A stretch of 64,000 bases of DNA from Nymphaea colorata (taxonomy: Eukaryota; Streptophyta; Magnoliopsida; Nymphaeales; Nymphaeaceae): the NCBI RefSeq assembly GCF_008831285.2, contig NC_045138.2, positions 35,951,115-36,015,114 of the forward strand. The letters are read 5' to 3'. The stretch's first letter is position 1, and every line of letters starts with the position of its first letter. Both the position numbers and the translations under genes were made by a program. Shown piece after piece: positions 37,304 to 51,100 of this stretch. Below the pieces are notes generated by a model, which worked only from the letters and a program-made list of their open reading frames with translations, ran no database searches and had not been told where the DNA came from.

Positions 37304-40300
37304 TCACCGGAAAATGAGTGGGTATGTACAACACCATCCACTGCTCCAACTCTGCATCAAAATGGCATAAGTGAGGAATTGAATTGAAAACTCAGGAATA
37401 AAAGCTTAAAAAAGATGAAGCACAAACTCGACTCTTACTACAGATAGCAAAGGCCCCTGTTTCAAATTGTTGTGGAAAGAAAAAGCAAGCGCCTTAGGCC
37501 TCTCCCCTGGACCACGGATAAAACCACTGCCAGTTTTTCAGCAGAAACTAGTTGTCAGTGCACCAAAAAAATGATCTGTTGAAAGAACAGATGAAGATAG
37601 TTTACTGTTAGTGAATGGTGTTCTTGGGAAGGAAAGACTACATAAATGACGATGAAATAAGTGGAGTCCTCCGAGTATCATATACTGCAATAAGACCATC
37701 ATAATTGTCATCATTCCCTGTGAATGACACTGCCAGCCTCTCACCCGATGCATCCCAGGCTATCATCTCCACACTGTAACATTATATAACCAAAGCTCAG
37801 AACAGCAAACATTAATATCTAATAAACTAATATAATGATGACTATAGATGGTTAGAAAACATCAATATTCCCAAAGCACCATATTCAGCCAAGGAACCAT
37901 AGCAATTGTTTTTACCTGGCTCCCATGGATGCCAACTCTGGCAAATCAACTGGCAACAGATGTGCATCTGTAATGCAGAACATAAATCTCAAGACAAGAA
38001 CTTGGAGAGGCTACCACTCAGCAAACAAAATAAAACACAAACAAAAGCAAGCTGAGATAAATGAGACTGAATAGCCCTTTTCCTTTTATTAGTCACCAAT
38101 GTGGACTTCCTGCTCCCAAGAATTTCAGAATCCATTACCCTTCTATCTCCCAAACTTGAGAATACAAAATTCCCCAGTACCATCAAGCCCCATGATTATG
38201 CATTTATTGCATGTCTCTCCATGAAAAGTTCACATGCAGGCTCTCACAGAGCAGTCAAACATGCTATGAGATGCCTACAAGCCCCTCCTCCACCTCCCCA
38301 TCCCCCACCCTCACCCCGACCCCAACCCCGCACCCCTTTTTTCCAACCACACACAACCTTCCCTCAACCAACCACCAAATAGTTTGAAATTACATTGATT
38401 CTGCGCTTCAATGCTGGGAGAGCAAGCACCAAGCCAACCAACTAATGGTGTATATATAAATATGGGAATGTGTGCAAAGATTTACCTTTAAGCACGTAGC
38501 AGCTAAATTACAAATAGGTGCTAGTCCAATATCCAAACCAAACACCTAGTCAAGCCCTTGAATGCCCAAGTTTTACAGTATGTATTCATTGCTATTGACT
38601 TAATGCTTCAAGTGCAGTTCAGATATTATACTTCACATTGTTAAATTAAGCCTACTCTCACAAGAATATATGGTCTAGTAGCTAAGAACTATGATCAGAG
38701 GAAACTATATGCTACAATTCCTCAGTCAGTTAATTGGTGCCAAGCCAGGTGCTCTTCCACTTTGAAAACTAAAACACACACAGACACAGAGAAGGAGCGA
38801 CATGCACACAAAAACATGTTCCAAATTATATCAAACAAATAAGTGCTTAAACAAAATATGAAAACATCAGTTTACCCAATAATGGTGGCCTGGATGCGAA
38901 GTGAACTGAACCCAGTGTTGGGGATTTTGAGAAGGCTAGAAGTAAACTACGGCCATCAGGACCCCAAACTGCCCCCTAAGGAAAAAAGTGAAAAAAATTT
39001 TAAGCAAAACATCATTAGTATGGGTAGACAAGGGAACAAGGACCTCAACAAGCATTCGTATTCAATTAGCAGAAGTGAACAAACAGTGCCAACAAGTGTA
39101 CTAAGCCAGCAATAAGATGTACAAAAAATTAGTCACTTTCCCATAACAAGCTACAAGTCGAGAGATGTATAGCTTCGACAAGATTTGGCAGCAAAAGCAC
39201 CTCACCTTTTTAGGCAGAAAGTGTTTCCTTAGGTCTACGGGTGTCAAGTAATTGGACAAATCAAAATAACAAATATTAGAAGTCCTCAAAAACTGACCTA
39301 TCTGCACTTACTTGGACAGGCTCACCACTGGATGACCAAGTTTCTGAGGTCCATGTGCTTGTCTCCCAGAGATAAAAGGTTCCATCACTAGGAAAATAAA
39401 TTTTCAAATGAAAATTGCAGATACACATTGTGAAATTGAGAAAGGAACTTTTTCCTAGGTGCAAGAGCCATACAATTTTGCAGAGAAAAAATAATCTCCA
39501 GTTGGTGACCATTTCAACATTGATATGGCCCCAAAACCACGCCGAATAGGTGTACCAGTGCCTACGAACACAGGATCACTTTTAGAGGAACAGCAAATCT
39601 TAGAACATGAATCACCTATTTCAAAGCATCTATTAACAAGAAAGATAATTCAAAAAGGAAATATAGCATGACCATGTTCAGGAATTAGAGCAAGCAGCTT
39701 CCAGTCAAAAACATGGCCTAAGTCTTGAGAACAGAAGAGAGAAACCTACATATTACTTGTTTAAAGTAAGCAAACAGATTACCACAACATGAGAAGGCAG
39801 CTAAATTGCGACTACCACGGCGAATCTTATCAAAAGAAGACCAGCAAACCAAGTGATTTTAAAGACCAAAATAGAATGATGAAGAGATTTTTTAGAAAGG
39901 CCAGAATCATGTAATATTCAGTCAGATTTACATAGAAAGGCTCACAGAATTTGTGCAAGACTTTACAAAGAACAGGTTATCTTTAGGCTGTCACTGTATT
40001 GATATGAGCAAATAGCAAAATGGCATAGTATCACCTCATTTCAATTAAAAAGCACAACTACAAACTTCCTCAGCCAGAAAAAGAAGAAATTACCTTGAGC
40101 AATATCCCAGATGATAAAGGACGAGCTCTCAGATGATGCAGACACCAAATTTGTGAGTAAATGTCGAGGAAAAACCGTTCTTAGTGACAAAATCTTTTTG
40201 GAACAGTACTAAATAATAATTTAAACTCATACACCATAACTGAAAAAAACACTTGTCTATTCTGTTTTAGGACATGAAGAACAAGCACAGAAGCACAGGC

Positions 40301-42778
40301 AGCCATCAGCAAATCAGAAGTATATGTGTGTACAAAACTTTTACAAATCAAGCCTCAGAAACCAATCAAATATACCAAAAAAAATGTAGCCTTGGAGTCA
40401 AGCCCAACGCCTCCATCCCCAAGCCCGTCTACCTAAGGTCATGAGAACTGGCCCAAACAACGAGACCAATGTTTCCTACCAAGATATAACTTAACCTTCT
40501 TCTCAATAAAACGAAAACCATAAAAAACTCTCAGGAGAACCACACTGAGCAGGTCCAATATCTGATTTGGCTCACAGTACTGCTTAAATATTGAGGCACC
40601 ATTATCATAAACCAGGAGGAAAAATTTTATCACTAATAGGATTTTTAGACCACGGTTTTTTAGAACTGACAAAAAAACCCCTTAAATGAATTACAAACAA
40701 AAACAAATAATAATTACATAAATAAGATTAGAAAGCAAAACAACAATCAAAGGATATCTTCCATTGGGGCTCCATGATAATGATGTGACCGTTTCACCAT
40801 TAGGACTTCGAAGAAAATCTACCATAGCCCAGCGGATCCCAGAGCCTCTAGCAGGAGTGACCAAGAAAGAAGCTGACCCAGATCTTAGAGAAGCTGAATT
40901 TCCAGGATAAGAAGCAGACCAAATACATACACCACCCCTGAACGAGGAAACAACATTTGCTTCATGGAAACCATAGATAATATGAACAAAAACTATTCCA
41001 AAGACGATAAATAAATTTATAACAAATGACCCCCTTGAAGGAAATATGCTTTAATGCACTCACTTGCATGCTACAGCCAGTGTTCTGCCACCATTTGGCC
41101 TCCAGTCAAGCATTTGAACCCCCCTTTGAGATTCACTAGACAAGATACACGGATCTCTGCAATCTGAAAATGCATATTACAGCCTAACCAATAATAACAA
41201 AATAATGAACTACAACTATATTCAGGAAACAAAAGATAGAAGAGGAAGGAAAAATAAGTACTAGAGAGATAGTTTTGATAACCCACTGACCTAAATCATC
41301 AAAATCATGCACGGATACTTGATTAGGACCAGATATAAAAGCCAAAATGTGCTTATGTTGGTGCCAGCTTATAGCGTGAACAGAAATCTTTGACTGTAGC
41401 TTCACCTGAAAGCATGAAGAAATATTCTATAAAGACAATAAAAAAGAAAGGACCCGCAATAGAGTGTTTATTTACCATTATTCCATTAACCTGACCAGAT
41501 AACATAATCAAGGATTTCTGTTATAAATTAAAAATTCAGCCAAACTACCACAATAAGGATCTGTTGAGCTTGTAAAGTAACAATACCGACAACAAAACCC
41601 ACAAAGGAATTATAATACTGCAAAATAAAGGACCAAAATGTCACTAAAAGATCTTTAGTTCTACCATGCCCTTCCCTATTTAAGGATTTACTTGCAGGAC
41701 CAAGCATAAATATTTCTAGTCCCATATAAAAAAATGAAGTGCAGCAGGTCAATGGATTTCTAGTCCCATATAAAAAAATTCCTGAACAGATAACGTAACT
41801 AGGTTTCAGCATTTTTTCAGGGTGCTATTTGGAATGTTGCTAGAAAGATATAATTTATGATCATTTCACCAGCTAATGGCATACATTTCTTACATGTTTC
41901 GCTTATCCCAATGTACTACTTATAATCTTGTGAGCATGATGCAGCATTACTGGATGACAAGTAACCGATATCAAGCAAAATTCACATCCGCAAAATTCAT
42001 ATCCCATGTGATTCAGAAGCAGCAACTCAGGTGGTGGAAAGAAGCAACTCACAGGCTCTCTAGTGATCCTTGTTATAGCTGACAGACACTTCAACAAAGA
42101 ACCTTTAACTCCACCAAGTCCATCGGAACTGGGAACCACATCACGGTTTCCATCATCATAAGGTATGTCAGTGTTCACCAAGAGCGCATTTGGTTCAAAA
42201 GGTATCGGACTGAAGACCGTTCCCTGTCAAAACAGTTCAAAAGTGTGAGTACTTAATAGGTCATAATGCAAAACCATGATGCATAGAGTGACTTAAGAAT
42301 TAAAATAGAACAATTATCGGACTGATGCATTGATGCAAGTGACGCAGATTAGAACAATCATCGTACTCAAAAGGCCAACATAGATCAAAGATATCTGAAC
42401 ATTGAAATGGCGACCAAATAACACTTGGGCTATAGAAAACCACGTAAACGCCAACGAGAACGGCTAACAGATGCATCTAGAAATAGCTAAAAACGAAAGC
42501 CCAACGAATAATGCATTGAAACAAGTAACCTAGACGACCGGAATTGTTTGCTTACCAGCAGTTTCCCGTACGCGTCCTTGGCGTGGGAGTCGGAGAGGCT
42601 ATCCGCGACCACTGTCGAATCAATTTTGGATCACAAGCAGGGGGAAACCAATAACAGATATTCACGTCATCGAGAAAATGTGGGAATCGTCGAGTACACA
42701 GAATAAGTCAACTGGCTTACCCATTTCCCGGCGGATCTCACAGACGGTGAGCGATCCCGGCGGTGGGAAGCTCGGCAT
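37304..42778 (-). CDS. AAAS: Aladin, nuclear pore WD-repeat protein
   Basis: Nucleoporin of the nuclear envelope, orthologue of animal AAAS and the single-copy plant Aladin. Fourteen exons, 5' to 3': 42778-42721, 42611-42556, 42223-42053, 41405-41287, 41156-41064, 40937-40758, 40152-40094, 39561-39474, 39387-39312, 38975-38876, 37967-37916, 37773-37642, 37526-37439, 37351-37304. They join in frame to 439 residues, close to the plant family length. The N-terminus MPSFPPPGSLTVCEIRRE is diagnostic. WD-type blades follow, for example ISWHQHKHILAFISG, LDWRPNGGRTLAVACKGG, LSWSPNGRNLVSASSESSSF, LKWSPTGDYFFSAKFDGTFY, IAWDASGERLAVSFTG and GFIRGPGERPKALAFSFH. The end is WSSGWCCTYPLIFR. Intron 6 is of the U12 AT-AC class, and all others fit GT-AG. 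Nothing suggests damage, so it is most likely functional. Confidence 0.96.
40153..40757 (-). other. U12-type AT-AC intron in Aladin
   Basis: The intron starts ATATCCTTTG, an exact match to the minor-spliceosome donor. It ends AC after a branch-like TTCCTCGAC about 11 bases upstream. Removing exactly this interval restores the frame SPNGR-NLVSASSE. No GT-AG pair in this interval was found that preserves the WD repeat. Confidence 0.85.
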
Positions 42779-44639
42779 CTCTTCTCTTCCGCCCTTTTCC
42801 TTTTCCCGATGAGGAACCTCAACGATCGGCTTCGTCGGAGGAGGACTAGATGATTTGAGTGTGGGAAAGAAGAGGGTCGACGCGAGGGAAAAGGTTTCCA
42901 CTGGCGGGCGGCAAAATACGGATGCCCAAAATCCTGCGTCAAAAATTAAAAACGTGAATTCTTTGCCAGTGGAAACCCACTATTCCGCCATATTCATGAA
43001 TACTGGTTAACTGATTCAGAAAATCCGTGGAGCGTGTTTTTCATTGTTTTAATAACTTACAATGTTTTAAAACCGATTTTTAAATTACAAATTTTAGATT
43101 TATATCACCAACAACGGGTTGATAAGGTCGGATGTTTATTGAATGCTTCGAATTGGACAAATCCAGTAAAGTGCATTGAAGGTGAGGGCGACTTGTGGGT
43201 TCCCTTTGTAAGAGGGATAGACAGTTTGGGCCTTATAAATATTCTAAAATCAAGTAAAACTTGAATGAAAAGTTTGACAACCCTGTCCACTTTTTAGAAC
43301 GATGATGGCATTTAATTGTTTGACTAGAGGCATGGAAAATGTTTACATTGTACACAACAAGGGGCTCATGCAACTGAAATACGATCCACTGTATTTTAAA
43401 CATTCAAATAATTTCAGGTTTTGCCAATAAACGGTTGTTGATCAACTTTGCCGGACGATTGAATTTAATATGTTGGAGTTGAAGGAAGTCAATAGTTTAA
43501 AACCCATTATTTGTTTTTTGCATGGATTAGCGATAAATTGCGCAAACTGGATGTACCTTAAAATGTAGAACGACGTGAAATGAACAAACTAAAGTGACCG
43601 AAGCAGTGATGAAGCCATAAGAAGGCACCGATCTACAAAATCTCGGTGATGCTTTAAATTAATGGGTTTTCCGAGTGAGTCTTCTTGGGAGCGTTTCATG
43701 GCATCAAATTTTGATTGTAGAATTAAAACTCCACTTCAAGCTGGAAATGGAATGAAAAGTATGGTTTCACCGAAAGCTTTCAAAACTTGTGCCTCGGACA
43801 GAGATAAAATATAAAAAATAATAAATTTTTGAAAGTAAGATAGAAAAAATGGCCAACATGTCATCTATAAGTTTAGTTTTTTGAAATCACCCATGGTCAA
43901 GACGTCCAATAACGGATGGCATCATCAAGCATCAAGTGACAAATAATACATTCGTTCACTATAGGAAAAAGATTACCATACACCAAAATGCAAAAGAAAA
44001 GAAAAATAAAAAAGGTGGTAGGCAGAATCCTTCTTGTAACATGATTTATACTGTTCACTAAATCCACGAGTTAGCTCCATTTTTGCATATATTTTGTCCA
44101 TTGTGCACTTTCTCATCCTTCCTTTTCTAATAAAGACCTCTGAAAATGTATTGAGAATTGAATTTCCTAAGAAAGCAGTTTACTGGGAGAACTTGGAAAG
44201 ACGTACATATGCAAGGCCCGAAACGTTGACCACCTCATTTTCGTATTCAATGAATAATTAGAACAGCAGTAAATGCGATCGCGACACAGCATCGAATATT
44301 TACTTTGTGACAGCCAGATAGGCAGATACGTATATGTGGAATTCAGACCTGGATCCAGATCCAATTTTAAGCGTACATGGGCAATCGGTTCAAATAAGCG
44401 GGCTGAATTTATTCACGAGCTCAGGTAAATGAAAACCCAACGTCTGGATCCAAGTAGAAGAATATCGTATTCGTGGGTATTTAATGGTCCAATGAGCATG
44501 TAGGGAGAGTCCAGCCCGACGTGATACTTCGTAATAAAATGTAAAATAACTTTTACATGTTTTTAGTTTCTTTTGGATAGATTCTATCGATATCTCACTT
44601 CTTTGTTATTGTTGTTATTATATATATGACAATTTGTTC
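42779..44639. other. Intergenic, Aladin upstream region
   Basis: Includes the Aladin promoter and 5' UTR just right of 42778. No gene or RNA is recognised in the remainder. Confidence 0.45.
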
Positions 44640-44953
44640 GTCTTGTGTTCGGTCCGGGTCCTAGTGTCTCCCCAGGCTCTGAGGCTTGGTGGTGCCACCT
44701 GGCTGAGTTGGGTGGTAGCTTGGTTGTCTGGATCTCTACTATCCAGAAGTTCAGAATTTATAGAGAGAGAGAGAGAGATAGTGAGACGAGGGAGACGAGG
44801 AGAAGGGAAGGAAGGAATCAGAGGCTATAAAGTTGGAGGGATCAATTCCTTTCTGTCTTTATTCGAAGAGTTCATCTGTTTATTCCCCTTGTTTTGGGGA
44901 TCGCATGGCCTCGAGTCATACTTGGTGGGATTTCTAGCTCCCGTTTTTGCAGC
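44640..44953 (+). other. Possible 5' UTR exon of the CDP-DAG synthase gene
   Basis: A pyrimidine/GA-rich segment ends at a strong donor, GCAGC followed by GTAAGTATC at 44954. The first coding exon at 48116 is preceded by an acceptor-like CTAG at about 48081-48084. The two could be joined by a 5' UTR intron of about 3.1 kb. Placement is inferred from splice-like signals only. Confidence 0.35.
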
Positions 44954-45576
44954 GTAAGTATCACGATGATCTGTTCTTTCGTTTATCATGCGATATATTG
45001 GATGCCCAATTCGGAACACCGACTATCTCTCCTGAGTTCTTGATTTCGTGTTCTTGCTTTTCACTCCTCTTGCGTTTTGCTTTACTGAAAATTTCGGAAG
45101 GCTTGTCTAATTTTCGGCCGCTTCTGTGAAAAATGGGTTCTGAAAAAAATCAAGTGAAGTGGCAGATTTTTAATCGTGAAGAACTTAAGTGATTTGTCTA
45201 CATAGTGTGTTTCTTATTTGCTGTTGCCACGAGAGCGTAAAGGTGTATAATTTTTATCTGCTACTGTCTATGTTTTCTTCTTTATAATTGGGAGGAGTTT
45301 TTTTTCCCTCCATGATCATGTATATGCTTCCTATTTCTAAATCTGACGAATTTTTACGACACGTACATACATTGGTATGCACGTATTCAGGATCTTTTTG
45401 TTTATCGTTAGAAGAGAAATTATATTTTTTTATTCGTTCTTCCCTTTTCTCCTTCCCGCAACCTTCATCTTTCTTTGCTCAACTGCTGGGTCTCTCAGGG
45501 CTCTCTCTCTGTCTCTGTGGAGGGCCTCCGGCCAGCAACGGTCGACTGTCATCAGCAGCAGCGCCATGGGGAAGAT

Positions 45577-45852
45577 GGTTCCGCCGTTGAGCTTCTCCAT
45601 GTTGCTCTCTATTTTCCCTTTACGACTGACACACTCTGTCTCACTCTCTCTAGTTACCGCGTACTTGCTTGCTGTTTTGGGTTGTGTGTCTTGGAGTTCT
45701 ATTATTGTTAGGCATGTGAAATATGGGGAATTGATGGTTGCACATAAATTGTTTGTTGAAATGCCCCAGAAGGATGTGGTGTTGTGGAACTTGTTGATTG
45801 TGGCCTGTGGGCCACCTGAAAGCAAGGATATGAATTCTGCGGCGGCATTATG
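45577..45852 (+). other. PPR-like fragment
   Basis: The frame contains VKYGELMVAHKLFVEMPQKD followed by VVLWNLLIVACG, a single PPR-like motif plus a partial one. No further repeats are seen and the frame ends at 45853. It is probably a relic lying in what may be the 5' intron of the CDP-DAG synthase gene. Confidence 0.4.
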
Positions 45853-46944
45853 AATGCGTGTGAGCTTTTTAATAAGGAACTTGCCTAGTTTTTTGGTCAG
45901 CCAAAGTTTTGGATTCCAGCAGTTTTCCGCTACCTTCTTCACATCGCAGCTCAGCGAATTAGTTCACGCTTCTAGCTATTCATGCTCCAGTACTAAGCTG
46001 CTTCAACGTGCAAACAGAGACTTTAAAAGTTAGACACCTGATTATATCTTTTTTTTGTGTGTGCTTCCAACTCATAGTCATGTTTTGAAGGTTTTGTGTG
46101 TGACCTTAACTATGAGTCTGGTACTGTTGAGGGTTGAACTTTATGTGCTACAATAAATAACTGAGAAAATTAGCTCGTAGCTCTTATATCTGTCTGCATT
46201 TATACCTTAATAAGAGTTTGGAGGAAGCTTTAAAGTCTGCACACTAGTTGAATGCCGCACAGTCTATCTTCATGGTAATGAACAGTATGGTCTGCAATCT
46301 GCGTTGAGGCATGGGACAACTAGTATTGCATACTTGGCAGGATGTACTTGTCTCTTCCAATTTTCCTTTCTGTTTAATCCCAAACGTTGACAAAAATGTC
46401 TACGACTATCTTATGGACAATTTAGGCACTAAAAGGTGTTTTAACTGAGCATAGCCTTATAGCCCATGGAGGGAAACATGTTGAAAATTTGCAATTATTC
46501 TCAGGTCATAGCTGGTTACTGTGACATGTCTGGTCTAATATGCATATACAATTATTTATTTCCTTTTGGTTGCTCCTTTTCTTGTCTAATTTGTCTGATT
46601 TTTGTTCAAGTGTGATAAATAGAGCAATTAGTTTAACTAGAACATTTTCATGACTTTGTGAAAACTGTAATTTGGGTGACAGAATCCATGATTAACAAGG
46701 CATGTAAAGACTGAGTGATAAATTATCTAACTAAAGAAGGAAAAAGAATTCTTACTCTTTCTGAATAAAATGCATAGACATATATAAATTAAATGTTGTC
46801 ATATTCATAACAACATGATTTTTTCATTATTTTTTTATTGATATCATATATTTTACTAATTTGATGTTGAAGCTTACACTTTAATACCTCGAGGCTTCCA
46901 TCTCATTTTATGATGGGCTCTGTGCTTAACTTTCCTGAATGCCT

Positions 46945-47052
46945 CTAACAACATTGAGAGAGAGAGAGTCCTTATGGACAATCATAACAGCTTTGCCTCA
47001 ATGCCTCTAACAACGTAGAGAGAGAGAGAGAGAGTCCTTACGGACAATCATA
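46945..47052 (+). repeat. Tandem duplication with (GA)n cores
   Basis: AATGCCTCTAACAACATTGA, a GA run, then GTCCTTATGGACAATCATAAC occurs twice with a few differences. The rest of 45853-48115 is AT-rich and shows nothing coding. Confidence 0.8.
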
Positions 47053-48115
47053 ACCTTCTGGTTTTCAGAAATGACAAGTTAGGTTGTAAGCATCACCCAT
47101 TTGGTCTTCTTTTCCTTTTCATTTGGATGTGTGAATATTAAGATGACAATTATGCACATTTATAGCAATCATGTATTGATTTGCCAACTGGATTTTCATG
47201 TCGATATCAAAATGATTCCTCCAAGGCCCAAGCAAGTCACTATTTGCAGATGAGTAGTTTTTGATTTTGTGGTTGTCGTTGTTGGTGCTGATTGTTGTAA
47301 AAAATTGACTATTGCAGTTATTTACTCTTTCTTTTCATGAATTTTAATAGTTGGACCTCTTTAAGTAAGCATGCTGTGAATTCATCACTGAACCTACAAA
47401 GAAAGTCTCTACTAGCGGTGCTAATATCAATAATCATCTCAGGAAAGCAGGAAACGATTAGAAAGTAAACGAAATTAAAAGAAAATAATCGAGACAAGAA
47501 ATTTGAGGAAAAAAACTAAGGAACTCATATTATATCAAACCTGTGGACTATTTATTACGATACAATCTCCACCTATTTATGTAAGAAGAAGATATAATGT
47601 AGAAAGATAGTCTTAAAATATTGATTGTGAATAGTAAGGTATATTATTATCCTTATAATCTCCTAACAATTAACAAAAACAAAAAAATATCATAATATGG
47701 AGAAGTAATACTAAATCTAGTAAAGTAATTTTTAAATAAATTCAAAATATCTATCCAGCTATCATATGCTTTGATCTCCTGCATCTAAGTCGAATACATC
47801 CTTGCGTTTGAAAGAAATTTTGTCAAGTTATTTTGTGTTTGGCCAGTCACTGACTTACATCTGATTACAGTGTATCTGTGCTCATTTACTACTTCATTTA
47901 TCTGGAATCATCCGTAACTTATTTGATGGCCTGAATGAATTCCTGCAGTTGTTGTGAACTTTTTCTCCTTTGGTTGTAACTAACTGGTTCTGTTAGTTGC
48001 GTATGACTTCTAAGGCTGAAATTGATGCTTTTTTGTCTAGTTGTGTGGGGGGTACCTTGCTGTTTCCTTTATCCAGTGATCTAGGCATGTGGTTGGATAC
48101 AACGAGAAGGCAATT

Positions 48116-51100
48116 ATGTCGACTACACAAAGAGATAGCTCAAGCAATCCTTCAACTTCATACACTTTCAACCGGATCCGGCATCGTAGGCGTTCAAATG
48201 AGGTTAGCTATAATACTCACTATGTGCTTGTCTATTTTTGCTTTTTTCTCTTTTATTTTATTGGTTTAAGAATGTTAAGATTTTGCCTCAAGGGGCATAG
48301 CGTAGCTGGTCGAGCTAGGGGCCTGTATAAAGGCAGGTCTCTAGTTCGATTCCCATGGGCGTTATGTTCTTGTGTCTTAAGGCGGTAGGACGCGGTGTCC
48401 AAGTTGAAGGGTGCACCGTTGCTATCGCTGACACCGACGCAGCTCAGGACCCCGGAGGCAGGGGGAATGGGGGGGCCTTCGGGCCTTTTTCGGGCAGTGG
48501 GATTAATACCTCTCGTTCACCCGGAAGAATGTTAAGGTTTTAAATTCTGCCATATTTAATATGTTCTGTTGTACTGACGTGCACCTCAGTTCATCAATTT
48601 TTGTGAACATGTATCAGTTCTTTGTAGCAGTCGAACAGTTTATGTTGCTACCCTTTTGGTCCCTTTGGTTTTTTGAGTTGCTCTTACAACTTAGTGTGAT
48701 CCACTTTGGAAACATTATTTGTATAACAAATGATCAACTTGCTAGATTAATTGACAATCAGTTCCTTAAATTTGTGGATGTGCTATTTACTATCTTGTAT
48801 CATATGAAAGCACCTTGGCATTTCTGGTGGTTTTGTAATTTGTGAGGCTTCATTGATTATATGCTGTCTGTAATCCATATGTGCACCATTTGTTAATGTT
48901 ACTAAAAGTGGTTGTTTCCAATATAATTCTTATAATCAGTTGGTTAATTCAGGTCATCCATGAGGCAGACAAAGCAAGTGGAGGCCATTTGCTTGTTGAT
49001 GACCAAAACAAGTATAAGTCCATGCGAACACGTGCATGGTCAACTGTCTGGATGCTTGGAGGATTTGCTTTGATCATTTATATGGGACATCTCTATATTT
49101 GGGCAATGATCATAGCCATCCAAATCTTTATGGTAAGGGAAGTTTTCAACTTAGCAAGAAAGGCTCGTGAAGATAGAGATCTTCCTGGATTTAGGATTCT
49201 GAATTGGTAAGTACTTTGTCTTCTGTATGGATTTTAAAATTACCTTTTATTTACTTGTTTGTTATGAACATCAACTATATGTTAAGGTGTTTGATGTGCT
49301 GGTTCACCCTCTAATAGGATTGCTTCTGCATATGAAATGTATCTTCTTGTTTTCTCTTTTTCAGGCATTTCTTTTTCACAACAATGATATTTGTCTATGG
49401 CTATTTTCTTCGGCGGCAGCTGGTGAACACTGTACTCTCAGATAAATTCTTATATCGGCTCGTGAGCAGCTTTATCAAATATCAGCTGTTTATATGCTAT
49501 TTCTTGTACATCTCAGGCAGGTTATTCTACTCTCCTGTAGTTAAGTTTGACCATATAGATGGAGTTTCATACTCTTTTTTTTTTTTTTTGGATTTTCCTC
49601 CTTTCTTTGTTTCTCTGAATGTGTCTCACGTTTCAGACATTTTGAATCAGCAGACATTCCACAAGGTCAATGCTAATTTTGTATAGATGAACGTATGTGT
49701 AGACAATTAACCTGTTGTTCTATATGCTTTTGAACACATGATGTTCCTAAACAATGATGCACATGGGTGCTGTTTATGATAAGAAGTCTGCCATTCTGCT
49801 TCAGCCCTTAAGATGTGCTGCCTTAAAATGCTTCCTATCTTCATGATGTTTTTCTCCATAATGTTTTCAGGCTTTGTATGGTTCATACTTACTCTAAAGA
49901 TGAAGATGTACAAGTATCAGTTTGGCCAGTTTGCTTGGACGCACATGATTCTGCTTGTTGTGTTCACCCAATCTGCATTTACTGTAGCAAACATATTTGA
50001 AGGGATTTTCTGGTAATTTACTTTTTTGAACCTATTCTTTGTCTGAATTCTGCCATTTGGAACCTCCTTTATTAATTTGAAATTTTATGTTTCCCCTAGA
50101 GCATCTTTTAGAATTTCAGTTTTTGTGTAGTTATTTTATCTTCTTTACATCATAGACAGCCATATCGAGCGCCTCTTTCAAGTGGAATGATTGTATAATT
50201 TATAAAATTTTTCTATGTCATAAGTTATTTTGGATCAAATGTTGTATTCCTTCTGAATTTAGTTGTTTAGTTTGGATCTGGATGGATAATCTCCATTTGG
50301 AATGGAAGTTTTGGGGAGTATGTATTGGCAATTTTTTTCCCAAATAGGTGGTGACTTGGAGGTCAAAATGTGAGCTAGCTGAACTGGTGGGAGACTCAGA
50401 ACAGAGGGAAACGTTATTCTGGATCAGATGTTGTATTTCTTCTGAATTTAGTTCTTTATTTTGGATAGACAACCTTCATTTGGAATGGAAATTCGTGGGA
50501 GTACTTATTAGCAATTCTTTGCCCAAATATGTTGTGACTTGGATGTCAAACTTTGAGCTGGCAAAACTGGTGGATTTTACTAAACAGGCCATTGTGGTTT
50601 GTGTGCATGAAGATTCTATTTGACTAAGTCCTACCTTTTGCTTCTTTATGATGGATGTGATTGAAGATATGATGCCTGATTGCTATTTGGGAATTTCTGT
50701 TCTAGCTAACAGTAAAGTCTTTTAGGACATGACCAGGATCGATGCCCTATGAAGCAGCAAAGAGATGGATGGCATTGCATTTCATATTCCAGCTGCTGAA
50801 AGTAACCCATGATATTCTACCTTGGATAGCATAAAGCGATCCTGATCATGAACAGCATGTTCGTCTACATTCTGGTTGTGCATTGGCATTTTGGGGGCCT
50901 ATCTTCTATCTTCTATGTTCATGTCAATTGATTGTTTTCTTGTTATTTGTGTTTTCCTTTTCATTTGAGGGGCTTTTTTGGAAATACTTCTGAAGCATTG
51001 GTTGGAGTATTTTACTTGATAAATTTTCTCTGTAAAGCTATTACTTTCTGCTATACTGGATTATATTTGTTAGTTGTTTTTGCTATTGCTTGATTTCAGT

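Noticed and set aside
48003-48115. Upstream ATG at 48003 as the start of the CDP-DAG synthase
   Set aside because: Its frame (beginning MTSKAEIDAFLSS) does not join the conserved coding exon in frame and does not match the family N-terminus. An acceptor-like CTAG lies between it and the ATG at 48116.
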